A stretch of 64,000 nt of DNA from CAYMAI01 sp964388445 (GTDB taxonomy: Bacteria; 4484-113; JAGGVC01). Positions within the stretch are counted from its first letter, which is position 1; each line of letters begins with the position of its first letter. The DNA lies in NCBI GenBank assembly GCA_964388445.1, contig CAYMAI010000005.1, forward strand, positions 186,001 to 250,000. Reading direction: 5' to 3'. The notes under the pieces are model-generated. The model made no database searches. It was not told the origin of the DNA and worked only from the letters and a program-made list of their open reading frames with translations. Shown one piece after another: positions 1-9,173 of this stretch. The position numbers and the translations under genes were made by a program.

Positions 1-431
1 TTGTCCAGAAGCGGTTTCAGCGTCAGCGCCAGTTGAATGGAGGTGCAATTCGGGTTAGCCGCAAGACGTTCGCCGCCTTCGAGAACGGATTCATTCACTC
101 CCGCGACAACGAGCGGCACCGTTTCTTTAAGCCTGAAAGCGTTGGACTTGTCCACTATTTTGAGTTCCGGATATGAGTCGAGCAGAACCGGAATCCACTT
201 TTCGCTAATCTCGTCGCCGACGGAAAAGCTGGCCGCGTCCGCCCCGGCGAAGCTTTCGAGTTCGAGCGGCAATACGCGCCACTCCTTTCCGAAACAGCGA
301 ACGGCTTTTCCCGCCGACTCGCCGCTGGCTATGGGCACGATAGCCTCGCATTCCGGAAAATAGCCATCGTCGAGCAGCCTCAAAAGCTCGCTACCCACGA
401 GTCCCGTTACGCCTGCGATTGCCAATTTCAT
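1..431 (-). CDS. asd: Aspartate-semialdehyde dehydrogenase, 3' end beyond the window
   Basis: Reduces aspartyl phosphate to aspartate semialdehyde, the branch point to diaminopimelate, lysine, threonine and methionine. Translating the minus strand from the ATG at 431 gives an N-terminal Rossmann start, MKLAIAGVTGLVGSELL, and near residue 130 the family's active-site motif NPNCTSIQL with the nucleophilic Cys. Only about 143 residues are present, because the gene runs off the left edge. It starts 30 bp after the dapB stop and is read in the same direction, so plsC-dapB-asd looks like one transcription unit for diaminopimelate/lysine supply. The family call is secure from the Cys motif. The C-terminal substrate-binding His cannot be checked here. 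Confidence 0.93.
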   Translation of the reverse strand, partial: MKLAIAGVTGLVGSELLRLLDDGYFPECEAIVPIASGESAGKAVRCFGKEWRVLPLELESFAGADAASFSVGDEISEKWIPVLLDSYPELKIVDKSNAFRLKETVPLVVAGVNESVLEGGERLAANPNCTSIQLALTLKPLLD

Positions 432-461
432 AACTTGTCCTGATACCGCCGGTTCGCCCGG

Positions 462-1277
462 TTAGGTCAATCCGAGAGCCTGATCCAGTCCGATGATTAG
501 CCCCGGCGGAGCTGAAAGAGCATACTTGACCGCCCAAATCACGCCCGGCATGAAACACTCCCTGCCAATCGAGCGATGCGTAATTTCGAGCGTCTCGCCC
601 GGCCCGCCGAAAATCACCGTCTGTTCGGCAAGCACGCCGGGCATCCGCACGCTGTGAATGCGCACGTCGTCGAGCATTCCGCCGCGCGCGCCCTCCAGTA
701 TTTCGTGCTCGGCCGGCGGCGATACGAGTTTCGGATTTGCGGCGACGATTTCGCTAAGCGTGAACATCGCCGTTCCGCTTGGAGCGTCGCGCTTCGCCGG
801 ATGGTGTTTTTCGACTATCTCCGACGAAATAAAATACGGCGCGGCCTTGCGCGCCAGTGCGATCATCAGGTTTGCGCCGATAGAAAAATTCGGAATAATC
901 ATACAGCAAACGCCGTTCGCCTCGGCAAGCCTGCCGATAGATTCCAAGTCATCCGATGTTATGCCGGTTGCGCCTATGACCGCGGGAATTTTGCAGCCGA
1001 GAACTTTCGGAATGTTTTCCGCCGCCGCCGCGCCCGTGCTTACGTCCACTACGGCCTCGGGACATTTTTCGAGAAATGCTTCGATGGAATCGGAGATTGC
1101 GATGCCGTTTGCGCCGGAGCCGGAAAGCTCGCCCCAGTCCTTTCCTGCATTTGACCTGTCCATTGCCGCGACTGCGTTTAAAGCGTCTTCCACCGCCAGC
1201 ATTCGTGCGATTTCGAGCCCCATTTTCCCTGCCGCGCCGATTACGCCGATAGATATCCGATGCTGTCCGTTGTTCAT
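462..1277 (-). CDS. dapB: 4-hydroxy-tetrahydrodipicolinate reductase
   Basis: Catalyses the NAD(P)H-dependent reduction step of the diaminopimelate/lysine pathway in the cytoplasm. The protein has 271 residues, the usual family length. The nucleotide-binding glycine motif GAAGKMG lies at residues 14-20, and the signature EKHHPAKRDAPSGTA at 156-170 carries the catalytic His pair and the substrate-binding Lys and Gly-Thr. The ATG at 1277 overlaps the end of plsC by four bases, which suggests translational coupling, and asd follows after 30 bp. A DapL-like aminotransferase at 22212-23393 could supply the later transamination step. I see no missing motif. Confidence 0.97.
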   Translation of the reverse strand: MNNGQHRISIGVIGAAGKMGLEIARMLAVEDALNAVAAMDRSNAGKDWGELSGSGANGIAISDSIEAFLEKCPEAVVDVSTGAAAAENIPKVLGCKIPAVIGATGITSDDLESIGRLAEANGVCCMIIPNFSIGANLMIALARKAAPYFISSEIVEKHHPAKRDAPSGTAMFTLSEIVAANPKLVSPPAEHEILEGARGGMLDDVRIHSVRMPGVLAEQTVIFGGPGETLEITHRSIGRECFMPGVIWAVKYALSAPPGLIIGLDQALGLT

Positions 1278-2011
1278 TTCCCGCTCCCGGCCTTTATTTC
1301 CGTTTTTTCGCCATTCGCCTTTGCCGCGCTATCGAACATTTGGCAATCGGGAACTTCGCCTGGTTGCGGATGCATGCTTTCGGGCAATAGCTTTTGAATT
1401 TCAATCATCACTTTTGCCGTAAGTTCTTCCAGCATTTCCCTTGGAATTTCGCCGGTCATTGCGGCCCCGGAGTTTACAGCCATTGGCTCGCCGAACGTGA
1501 CGGTCACGCGCCCCGGCTTCGGGAATTTCATTCCGCGGCTGAAGGCCTCGTACGAGCCCGTTATCGCCGCAGGTATAATCGGCGCGCCGGATTTCAATGC
1601 GAGAACCGCGACGCCGGATTTCCCCTTCGAAACTCTGCCCGTGTACGACCGGGTGCCTTCGGGGAAAATGATGATTGCGCCTTCACGTTCGAGCACCGAC
1701 AGCGCCGCGATTAATGCCTTCCTTCCGCCGCCGCCGCGTTCGACGCCTATCATTCCCATTTGCCGCATCCACCAACCGAGCAGATTCTTTTTAAACAGCT
1801 CGATTTTTGCGATGAAAGCGACGTTTCTCGGAACTCCTACGCCGATAAGCGGAGGGTCGAGATGGCTGATGTGATTGGACGCGATAATCACTCGCCCCTT
1901 TCTGGGTATGTTTTTTACGCCACGGTATCTGATGCGCCAAACAACGTACGCGAAAAGGCGCACGATGAAACAAGACGTCCAATAAATAATCGCTCCGAAT
2001 GGAGTGAGCAC
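1274..2011 (-). CDS. plsC: 1-acyl-sn-glycerol-3-phosphate acyltransferase
   Basis: Transfers an acyl chain to lysophosphatidic acid at the inner face of the membrane, making phosphatidic acid for phospholipids. The 245-residue protein has a hydrophobic N-terminal segment (residues 5-27), the catalytic NHX4D block NHISHLD at 46-52 and the substrate-binding FPEGTRS block at 116-122, in the order and spacing of the PlsC family. It is the first gene of a minus-strand run and overlaps dapB by four bases. Other PlsC-like acyltransferases, for example for ornithine lipids, share these motifs, so the exact acceptor is inferred. Confidence 0.93.
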   Translation of the reverse strand: MLTPFGAIIYWTSCFIVRLFAYVVWRIRYRGVKNIPRKGRVIIASNHISHLDPPLIGVGVPRNVAFIAKIELFKKNLLGWWMRQMGMIGVERGGGGRKALIAALSVLEREGAIIIFPEGTRSYTGRVSKGKSGVAVLALKSGAPIIPAAITGSYEAFSRGMKFPKPGRVTVTFGEPMAVNSGAAMTGEIPREMLEELTAKVMIEIQKLLPESMHPQPGEVPDCQMFDSAAKANGEKTEIKAGSGK

Positions 2012-2106
2012 GTTCGTATTATAACAACGAAAAACGCCGTGTAAATCCGCTTTGCGATTATTTCGCCGCGCCGCACGAATGCGTCCGGCGCAAACGAAAC
2101 TTGCGT

Positions 2107-2137
2107 AAAAAGCAGACTAGGGGAGCTTTCGCTCCCC
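2107..2137 (-). terminator. Intrinsic terminator after the DUF5666-like lipoprotein gene
   Basis: Read on the minus strand, a GGGGAGC stem closes on GCTCCCC through a GAAA tetraloop. A run of five T follows about eight bases later. It lies some 45 bp beyond the stop codon at 2185. The short gap between stem and T run makes it a weaker candidate than the terminator near 47.65 kb. Confidence 0.5.
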
Positions 2138-2184
2138 CAGCTGCTGTGAGGTGTGAAGAAATGCAGTTATCCAGTCCGTCCAAT

Positions 2185-4887
2185 TTACATTGGTACGAAT
2201 TCGAACTCCATAATGTAGCGGGCGAAGAACGTCATCTGTCCGTCGGGCCGGGTTTCGCTTCCGCCCTCGATATAGACGTGGTCTCCTTCCGCTATTCCCG
2301 ATTGAGACTCGATTTTCGTCATCGGGGTAATCTCGAATCTGAATTCCGGGATACCCGCCGTGCCGTCCGGATAGAACGGCCCGATTACGATGTGGCTTCC
2401 GGCCACGTATTCGATGACGTTTCCTTCCATAACGATGTAGTCGTCAGGAGGAGGAGGCGGCGATACCGGATAGACGCTCAAAACGTCCGCAATCGGATTT
2501 CCGCGCTCGTCATGCATTACGTTGCCGCTTTCGTCGAGTCTGAATGTCGCCTGCGCTTCCATCGGCATGTCGATAGCCGCAAGCTCGCGCAAGCTGTCCG
2601 CTCCGATTAGCTCCGTCTGCGGGTCAACCCTTACAATCACGAATTCCGGATACGGTCTGTCCGGATAATTCGGGTCGGTCGGGCTGCCCGGATCGCCGGG
2701 GTATGAACCGCCGGACTTGGGCTGCCTGCCCATAGGATCGATCCAACCGCCGCCGCCGCCGCCATAGCCGTAATAGTACGGCGTAATTTTGACGGCGCCG
2801 TTGTTCTGGGGCATGTTTTCAAACACGTCCACGCTGTGAATGAGGCCGTATACCGAAGCGGGGGGAGGCGGAGGAGGCGGGGCGGGCATTACAAAAAGCG
2901 ATTCCGCATATGGGTTGCCCGCCTCGTCGTATACCACCGAGCCGTCTTCCGGATTCAAACGGAAGACCGCGTGAGCGTCGAACCCCGGTTCGATCGCCTC
3001 AAGGCCGGGTACGCCTTCGAGTATTGTATCGGCGTCCACGTGAACGTTTACAAGCTCCCAGAAGTTCCTATCGTCGGGGGGGATGAAGCCGCCGCCGTTT
3101 CCATCCAGCGGGCTGGGTCCGTAGTAGGGAAGTATGCCAACAAGCCCCTCGTCCGGTCTGTCGAGCATCGTCACTCCGTGAACGAATCCCGAAATACCTG
3201 GAGGTGGAGGCACATAGCGGTAAACCTGGAACGTCGCAGCGATAGGATTGCCCGCATCGTCGAGAAGCGGTCTCCCGTCTCTGCCGATTTGAATGTCGCT
3301 CCAGACTTGGTCGCCTATTTGGATTTCGCCGAAACTATTCACGCCCGAAAGCTTGGTTTCGCGAACGATTTTCACCCATATCAAAGTAGGTTCGACGGGC
3401 CTCGTCGGATCGGTCGGGTATCCAGGAGGAACGTTGCCCCCTTCGAATCCCGGACCGCCGCGGCTGTCGTCCTGAATGACGGCGTCGCCCCAATATCCGA
3501 GCACGCCGGCAAGCTGGCGGCTTGCGTCCAGCTCGACGACCTCGCCGTACACGCTAATGCCGAACGGCGGCGGGGGAGGGGGCGGCTGAATGCCGCCGGG
3601 CGACGCGATGCACATCATCGCCACCAGTTCTTCCGGGTCGAGCGCGCCGTAAAACGATGCGCGCATGCCGGGGTTGAGTTCGCCCATATGCTCTACGCCG
3701 ACCATTATCGTGTCGGGCGTAACTTTCACTACGAATTCGCCGAATTCGAAGTTCGGGAAGCTGTCGCCGGGCTGGAAGGTGATTAACACTCCTTCGAGAT
3801 TCACCCACGCGCCGAGCGGAGGCCAAATCTCTCTCGGATCAAGACGCACGCCTTTAATGACGCCGTCCATCGCGAAGAATCCTTCCGATGGGCCTTCCTG
3901 CTCGCCGGCGCGTACGCGGCGCGCCTGAAGCACGTCGTCCACCAGCCGTCTGCCGATCGCGTGAGTCCTCATTCCGAGTTCGATTTCCCGGAAGCCCGCG
4001 ATGCCTCTGAATTCAGTCCTTTCGTCAACCTTCACGCCGAAAGTGCCGTGTTCTTCGAAGACAAGTCCGAAGATGAAAATCAGCCTAACGCCTTCAGCGA
4101 AGTAAGTCGTATTTCCGGCATCGATATCGACTACCTTGCCGCGAACTTCGATGCGATTGTCGAAAAATCCGCCTCCGCCGTTCGGAGGCGACATTCCGGG
4201 TGGCAAGCTGCCGCCGCCGTCCCCTTCCGCGTCGAAATCGTCCGACCATCCCGCGCGAAAGCCGTTCGTGTCGTTGAAAAATTTGCCGTCTTCGCCAAGC
4301 CAGCCGAAATTCGGGCCGCTCGATCCGAACGGAATATCGAGTCCGTTGGGGCCGAACACGCCGTCTTTGAACCTGCCGCCGCTGAAACCGCCTTGCAGTC
4401 TGAAGCCGTCCGGCTCCCCGTCGCCGTTTGCGTCGTACGCCGAAAGGCTCAAATTGACGCTGGCGGGTTTGCCTTTTTCGGGGATAAAGGGAAGCACGGC
4501 GAAAAGCCGGTTTTGCTCTCCGGCGCGAAGCTCTACTTTGAGTTTCAGTTCTGCGCCGGCGGGTACGCTGTCGGCCGCGATTTCAAACCAGCCGGTATCG
4601 GATGTCGTCGTAGCGCCGACCGCGGCTTCGCCGTTCAAAACCGCCACGCCCGCATTTGCGATGGGCATCGCGCTGGACTCGCGGCTTACGCCCGACGCGC
4701 CTTGAAGAAGTCCAGTATAAGAAATAAGTCCGCTGATAGATAGCGAGTCGCTTGTTGCAGGAGGGGGATTGCCGCCCGGGCCGGGATTGCCGCCGGGCGG
4801 AATAATCTTCGTGCCGCCTCCGCCGCCGCACGAAGACAAGACGAGTGCCGATATTAGAATCAGCAGTAAAATCAATTTGCGTTGCAT
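2185..4887 (-). CDS. Large secreted lipoprotein with repeated DUF5666-like domains
   Basis: The 900-residue protein begins with a lipoprotein signal peptide (MQRKLILLLILISALVLSSC, lipid-bearing Cys at 20), then a Gly/Pro-rich linker. About six diverged repeats of roughly 90-110 residues follow. Each resembles a DUF5666 beta unit of the form V.G.V..ID..... ... VKVT..T...GV....EI..G....A......DG, and Pro runs separate them. The function of this domain is unknown. The protein is probably anchored in the outer membrane or displayed outside the cell. Translation should start at the ATG at 4887, since GAGAGGTTTGAAATG supplies a Shine-Dalgarno site that two other lipoprotein genes here share. The gene is divergent from the MocR regulator across a 300-bp region with likely operator boxes, and a smaller DUF5666-like lipoprotein follows that regulator. 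Confidence 0.8.
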   Translation of the reverse strand: MQRKLILLLILISALVLSSCGGGGGTKIIPPGGNPGPGGNPPPATSDSLSISGLISYTGLLQGASGVSRESSAMPIANAGVAVLNGEAAVGATTTSDTGWFEIAADSVPAGAELKLKVELRAGEQNRLFAVLPFIPEKGKPASVNLSLSAYDANGDGEPDGFRLQGGFSGGRFKDGVFGPNGLDIPFGSSGPNFGWLGEDGKFFNDTNGFRAGWSDDFDAEGDGGGSLPPGMSPPNGGGGFFDNRIEVRGKVVDIDAGNTTYFAEGVRLIFIFGLVFEEHGTFGVKVDERTEFRGIAGFREIELGMRTHAIGRRLVDDVLQARRVRAGEQEGPSEGFFAMDGVIKGVRLDPREIWPPLGAWVNLEGVLITFQPGDSFPNFEFGEFVVKVTPDTIMVGVEHMGELNPGMRASFYGALDPEELVAMMCIASPGGIQPPPPPPPFGISVYGEVVELDASRQLAGVLGYWGDAVIQDDSRGGPGFEGGNVPPGYPTDPTRPVEPTLIWVKIVRETKLSGVNSFGEIQIGDQVWSDIQIGRDGRPLLDDAGNPIAATFQVYRYVPPPPGISGFVHGVTMLDRPDEGLVGILPYYGPSPLDGNGGGFIPPDDRNFWELVNVHVDADTILEGVPGLEAIEPGFDAHAVFRLNPEDGSVVYDEAGNPYAESLFVMPAPPPPPPPASVYGLIHSVDVFENMPQNNGAVKITPYYYGYGGGGGGWIDPMGRQPKSGGSYPGDPGSPTDPNYPDRPYPEFVIVRVDPQTELIGADSLRELAAIDMPMEAQATFRLDESGNVMHDERGNPIADVLSVYPVSPPPPPDDYIVMEGNVIEYVAGSHIVIGPFYPDGTAGIPEFRFEITPMTKIESQSGIAEGDHVYIEGGSETRPDGQMTFFARYIMEFEFVPM

Positions 4888-4986
4888 TTCAAACCTCTCA
4901 AAATAGCCTCACAGTAAGACCTCACGATAGTATTATTCCCACTTCTCGTTTAATTGTCCACATCCGGTTGGTCTAAATATTTGGGG

Positions 4987-5141
4987 TACCAATTGGTGCC
5001 GCCGGGTTTGGAAGTCCGCCGCACGAGAAAATTCGATTCATGATTGTCGCGCCATACCTGTTACGGCTGGGCGAAAAACCGGTAGATTCGCAATGAAATA
5101 CCTGCCGAAATTGGTACCCGAAACTTTCCGCGCCATTGGTA
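4987..5141. promoter_or_regulatory. Candidate MocR operator boxes in the divergent intergenic region
   Basis: Between the divergent lipoprotein and MocR genes (4888-5186) the word ATTGGTA/TACCAAT recurs. A perfect palindrome ACCAATTGGT lies at 4988-4997. Direct copies of ATTGGTA lie at 5110-5116 and 5135-5141, 25 bp apart. The last copy ends just before a -10-like TATGAT at 5166-5171, in front of the MocR start. MocR-type proteins commonly bind repeated boxes in their own divergent promoters, so autoregulation, and perhaps control of the lipoprotein, is inferred. Confidence 0.5.
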
Positions 5142-5186
5142 GTTTTTTTTGCGGCGCGGCGCGGATATGATTTATGCGCTTCTGAA

Positions 5187-6716
5187 ATGCTAATCCAACT
5201 CGACAGAAACAGCAAGGAGCCGGTTTACCGCCAGATTATGAACGGCATAATCGGGCTAATCGACTCGGGCGTTCTTGCCGCCGGCGAGCGTCTGCCATCG
5301 AGCAGGGACTTGGCGCGCGCGGCTGGCGTTACGCGCAAAACGGTCATCACGGCCTATCAGGAACTTGTTGCGCTTCAATATCTCGACTCGTCCATCGGAA
5401 GCGGCACGTTCGTCAGCGAGTTGAAAGGCGTGGTTAAAAAGCGGGCGGAAGGCCCGGCCGAATATCCCGCGCCTATATTCGAAGCCAAGGAAAAGCCGGA
5501 AGATTTAAAGAAAATGGATTGGGGCAAGCATTCGCTGCCGGGTAATTTCTTCGCTATTCCGCGCAGCAATGCCTCCAAGTATAAAGGCTCGGACAAATTC
5601 ATAAGCTTTGCAAAGGCGCTGCCCGATTCTGGTCAGTTTCCGTTCGACCGCATAAAGAAAATCGCGGGGCGGATGCTTTGGAATCCGCAGGAAAACTTTT
5701 TCACTTACGGCCATCCGCAAGGTTATCAACCTTTAGTGGAATGGGTGCAACAATCGCTCGCCGCGGAACAAGTGGATATGCGCGAAGGGAAAAACGACGT
5801 GATTCTCGCCGGCGGCTTTCAGCTCGCGCTCAGCCTGTTGCTCACATTTCTCCTGAAGCCGGGCAAGACCGTCGCCGTCGAAGATCCGACATATACGTCG
5901 GTTTTGAACGCGCTTATCGCGAGAGGGATACCGCATAAAGGCGTACCGATGACGGATGCCGGAATCGACCTCGAATCTCTGAAAAAGCTTTTGAAAACCG
6001 GCAAAGTCGGGCTGATAATCGTGACGCCCACGCTTCACAATCCGACGGGCGCGATTATGCCGCTCGAAAACAGAAAGGAACTTTTAAGGCTTGCTTCCAC
6101 TTTTCAAGTGCCCATAATCGAAGACGTTTACTTGATGTTTCTCGGACACGACGGAAGCTCGCTTCCAAGTCTCAAGGCGCTGGACCGGGGCGGCTACGTT
6201 TTCCAGGCCGGCAGTTTCAGCAAAGTGTTCCTGCCGGGGCTTAGAATCGGATGGATTACCGCGCCAAGCGAAGTTGCGCTCCCGCTCGTCAAGCTGAAAA
6301 GGGCGACCGACCAAGGCGACAGCTTTTTCCTTCAAACGCTGATGCACGAGTTCATAATCAAAGGCTATTTCGATATGCACTTGCGGAAAATGCGTCGCGT
6401 TTATGCCGGAAGGCGCGAAGTCATGCTCGACGAACTAAAGAAAAACATGCCGAAACAGGTGAAAATCCACGAGCCGCTTGGCGGGCTTACCGTCTGGCTG
6501 GAACTGCCCGGAAAGTTCGTAAGCCGCGAACTTTACGAGCGAGCGCTTCAGGCCGGCATCGAAATCGCGCCCGGAAACTTCTTTCATGAAGGCAAGCGCG
6601 ACGTGCCGGGTTTCAGGCTTGCGTTTTCGCTGTCAAATCATGTGGATATCAAAGATGGAATCAAGCGTCTTTCCAAAGTTACTGCTGACTTTTTGAAGGC
6701 GAATGGGGTAAAATGA
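5187..6716 (+). CDS. MocR-family regulator: GntR winged helix fused to a PLP aminotransferase-like domain
   Basis: A 509-residue fusion protein. Residues 1-75 form a GntR-type winged helix (LPSSRDLARAAGVTRKTVITAY). From about residue 120 it is a fold-type I aminotransferase domain with the PLP-pocket NPTGAIMP segment and a Schiff-base Lys near residue 346 (GSFSKVFLPGLRIGW). MocR/PdxR/GabR proteins use PLP or its adduct as an effector rather than in metabolism. I prefer the ATG at 5187, because it begins at the conserved N terminus (MLIQLDRNSKEPVYRQI); an upstream in-frame ATG at 5136 would add 17 unlike residues. The stop overlaps the next lipoprotein start (ATGA), so the two are probably co-transcribed. 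The target genes are unknown, and the operator boxes upstream point to autoregulation. Confidence 0.88.
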   Translation: MLIQLDRNSKEPVYRQIMNGIIGLIDSGVLAAGERLPSSRDLARAAGVTRKTVITAYQELVALQYLDSSIGSGTFVSELKGVVKKRAEGPAEYPAPIFEAKEKPEDLKKMDWGKHSLPGNFFAIPRSNASKYKGSDKFISFAKALPDSGQFPFDRIKKIAGRMLWNPQENFFTYGHPQGYQPLVEWVQQSLAAEQVDMREGKNDVILAGGFQLALSLLLTFLLKPGKTVAVEDPTYTSVLNALIARGIPHKGVPMTDAGIDLESLKKLLKTGKVGLIIVTPTLHNPTGAIMPLENRKELLRLASTFQVPIIEDVYLMFLGHDGSSLPSLKALDRGGYVFQAGSFSKVFLPGLRIGWITAPSEVALPLVKLKRATDQGDSFFLQTLMHEFIIKGYFDMHLRKMRRVYAGRREVMLDELKKNMPKQVKIHEPLGGLTVWLELPGKFVSRELYERALQAGIEIAPGNFFHEGKRDVPGFRLAFSLSNHVDIKDGIKRLSKVTADFLKANGVK

Positions 6717-7918
6717 GGGCGATGTTGCCGAGAATGCGGAGCATAACGAGGATTTGTATCCTTCTTCTGGCATTTCTTGCCGCAACTCTTGCCGCCTGCA
6801 ATTCCGGCGGCTCGAAAGTTTTCACGGTTTATCCCGAAATCCCCTCCGACCCCGGCGACCCGTCCGGCGGCGTCGAACCGCCTATTCCACCGCCGCCACC
6901 GCCTCCACCACCGCCGCCTCCGCCTCCTCCACCCGACGATCCCGGCGATCCGGGCACGCCCGATACGGGATATAAAAGCGCATTCGAAGTCGTTAACCAA
7001 GTCGTTTTGCCATCTCTCGAAGAATGGCCGGAGCCGTCCAAATCCGCTCTCAAAGGCAAAGTGACCGTAACTGGCTTCACTTACGTTCCCCCTCCTCCCC
7101 CTCCCGGTCCCGGCGACCCCGGCGACCCGGGCGGACCTGGCGGACCGGGAATTTCCGCCGTTTCGGGGCTGCCAGACGGCATCGTGACGCGCATAATCGA
7201 CGACGAAGACAACATCGGCAGCATCGACATTCCCGATTTGGAAGGGATTTTCGAACATCCCGGCATTGCACCGGCATACGGGTTGAAGCTCAGCATTAAG
7301 TTCGACGTCGCGGACGATTTAACGAATACGAATCAGTCGGGCGCGAACGTGGATTTGAGAATTCCGGTGAATTTCGCGGCCGGAAGGGTATCGAATCTGG
7401 ACGTTGCTATAAGCGTCCTGCCGAGCAGCAAAATGCTCCACCCCGCGCCATCGGGAATGGTGCGAGGAACAATCGTGCAAATCGCATACACGTCGAAAGG
7501 GCCGGAAGGCACTCGCGTGGCGAAATACGCAATCGATTTCGGAGCCGAGCTTTTGTACGTCGACACAAATATGGACGGAGTTTACGCCGCGGGCGAGCCG
7601 GTATATTTCGACGCGAATCTCGACGGGCTTCCCGACGACCTTTACATTATGCCGTTTGGCGGCTCGCCGAATCCGCCGCTCGTTCATGCATCCGGCAAAA
7701 TCGTCGAATCGGGCGCCAGCTATTTCAGACTGCAAATGAAAGATACCACCGCGCCGGTCGCTGTCATTATCGACCCGCGCACGGCGATAATCACGGATAA
7801 AGGCACGCCGCTTTTGCCGGGAGATTTGCGTCCGGGAACCGACGTGCTGGTGGACGGCTTCATCACGCGTCTCGGCGACCTCGTCGCGCTGACCATCGTT
7901 GTGCCAAGAAGCGGCTAG
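6713..7918 (+). CDS. Secreted lipoprotein with proline-rich linkers and a DUF5666-like end
   Basis: A 401-residue protein with a lipoprotein signal peptide whose lipobox is LAAC (Cys 29). It has two very Pro/Gly-rich spacers (about residues 57-85 and 124-145), a central beta-rich domain, and a C-terminal unit of the form SYFRLQMKD...VIIDPRTAIITD...DLRPGTDVLVDGFI that resembles the DUF5666 repeats of the 2185-4887 protein. Its start overlaps the stop of the MocR gene by four bases, indicating coupled expression. No enzyme motif is visible. A structural or surface role is inferred from the signal peptide and linker composition only. Confidence 0.75.
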   Translation: MRAMLPRMRSITRICILLLAFLAATLAACNSGGSKVFTVYPEIPSDPGDPSGGVEPPIPPPPPPPPPPPPPPPPDDPGDPGTPDTGYKSAFEVVNQVVLPSLEEWPEPSKSALKGKVTVTGFTYVPPPPPPGPGDPGDPGGPGGPGISAVSGLPDGIVTRIIDDEDNIGSIDIPDLEGIFEHPGIAPAYGLKLSIKFDVADDLTNTNQSGANVDLRIPVNFAAGRVSNLDVAISVLPSSKMLHPAPSGMVRGTIVQIAYTSKGPEGTRVAKYAIDFGAELLYVDTNMDGVYAAGEPVYFDANLDGLPDDLYIMPFGGSPNPPLVHASGKIVESGASYFRLQMKDTTAPVAVIIDPRTAIITDKGTPLLPGDLRPGTDVLVDGFITRLGDLVALTIVVPRSG

Positions 7919-8007
7919 CCGCATTAAGACAACTCGCATTGGCAATCAGCGCTCGTTTGCCCGAATCTGATAATATTGACCGGGCGATTTTGCCAAGGGC
8001 GGATGGA

Positions 8008-9018
8008 ATGACGGACAATCAAACGCTTGAACATGCCAAGGAGCTTGTCGAAGGCTTCAGGCGCGACTACGGCTCGGTAAAAGAATCCATTCATCAGGTC
8101 ATGGTCGGAATGGACAGCGTGGTCGAAGGCACGCTTATCGCGCTTTTCGCCGGCGGCAACGCGCTTCTCGAAGGAGTGCCAGGCCTCGGCAAAACGATGC
8201 TCGTCCGAACGCTTGCGCAGGCGCTCGACCTAACGTTTTCGAGAATCCAGTTTACGCCGGACTTGATGCCGACCGATATAACCGGCACGAACATTATCGA
8301 GGAAACCGAAGGCGGTAAACGCTTCAAATTTATGCCCGGCCCCATATTCGCGAACATCGTGCTCGCCGACGAAATCAACCGCGCCACTCCCAAGACGCAA
8401 AGCGCGCTGCTCGAAGCGATGCAGGAAAAAAGCGTCACAGTTATGGGCGAAATCCGCAAACTGGAAGAACCGTTCATCGTTCTCGCCACCGAAAACCCGC
8501 TCGAAATGGAAGGCACGTACCCGCTTCCCGAGGCCCAGCTCGACCGATTTATTTTCAAGCTAATGGTGGATTTTCCAAGCGAAGACGAGCTCTACACCGT
8601 GATGAAGCGCACGACCGGCGACGAAGCTACGCGCATGCAGAAAACTATCGGCAAGGAAAGGATAGTCGAAATGCAAAGGCTGGTAAGGCGCGTGCCTATC
8701 GCCGAACACATTTCGAGGCTAGCGATTCGCATGACGCTTGCAGGACACCCTCAAAACACGCTCGCGACCCCGCTCGTCAAGAAATTCGTAAGATACGGCC
8801 CAAGTCCGCGCGCAGCGCAAGCGCTTATTCTCGGCGCAAAGGTGCGCGCGCTGATAGACGGCAGGTACAACGCCTCGGCGGACGACGTCAGGGCATGCGC
8901 GCTCGGAGCGCTGCGTCATAGATTGATACTCAATTTCGATGCGGAAGCGGAAGGCGTGAATCCGGACTCCATAGTCGAGGAAATAGTTTCTTCGGCTCAT
9001 CTTCCGGAAATGGAATAG
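8008..9018 (+). CDS. MoxR-family AAA+ ATPase
   Basis: A 336-residue AAA+ ATPase of the MoxR group, a chaperone-like class that often activates von Willebrand factor-domain partners or metal-enzyme maturation. Walker A is GVPGLGKT at residues 56-63 and Walker B is VLADEINRA at 118-126, followed by the MoxR-typical TPKTQSALLEAMQE segment and a C-terminal lid domain. I chose the ATG at 8008, which begins MTDNQTLEHAKEL. A start at 7939 would add 23 residues with no family resemblance. The usual downstream DUF58 and transglutaminase-like partners are absent, and the next gene is a sugar transferase, so its client cannot be deduced from context. Confidence 0.9.
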   Translation: MTDNQTLEHAKELVEGFRRDYGSVKESIHQVMVGMDSVVEGTLIALFAGGNALLEGVPGLGKTMLVRTLAQALDLTFSRIQFTPDLMPTDITGTNIIEETEGGKRFKFMPGPIFANIVLADEINRATPKTQSALLEAMQEKSVTVMGEIRKLEEPFIVLATENPLEMEGTYPLPEAQLDRFIFKLMVDFPSEDELYTVMKRTTGDEATRMQKTIGKERIVEMQRLVRRVPIAEHISRLAIRMTLAGHPQNTLATPLVKKFVRYGPSPRAAQALILGAKVRALIDGRYNASADDVRACALGALRHRLILNFDAEAEGVNPDSIVEEIVSSAHLPEME

Positions 9019-9173
9019 CGCCATGCGAAGTTACGCCGGATTTTGCGAAGGAAAATACTTGGCGCGATATTTGTTTCCTGATGCGGGCGCGACCGGCGAA
9101 ATTGAGCTTCGAAAACGGTTTTGGAAATCTTCTGTCTTTAGCGCTTGTTACAAGTTGTGGAATTTGGGATAAA

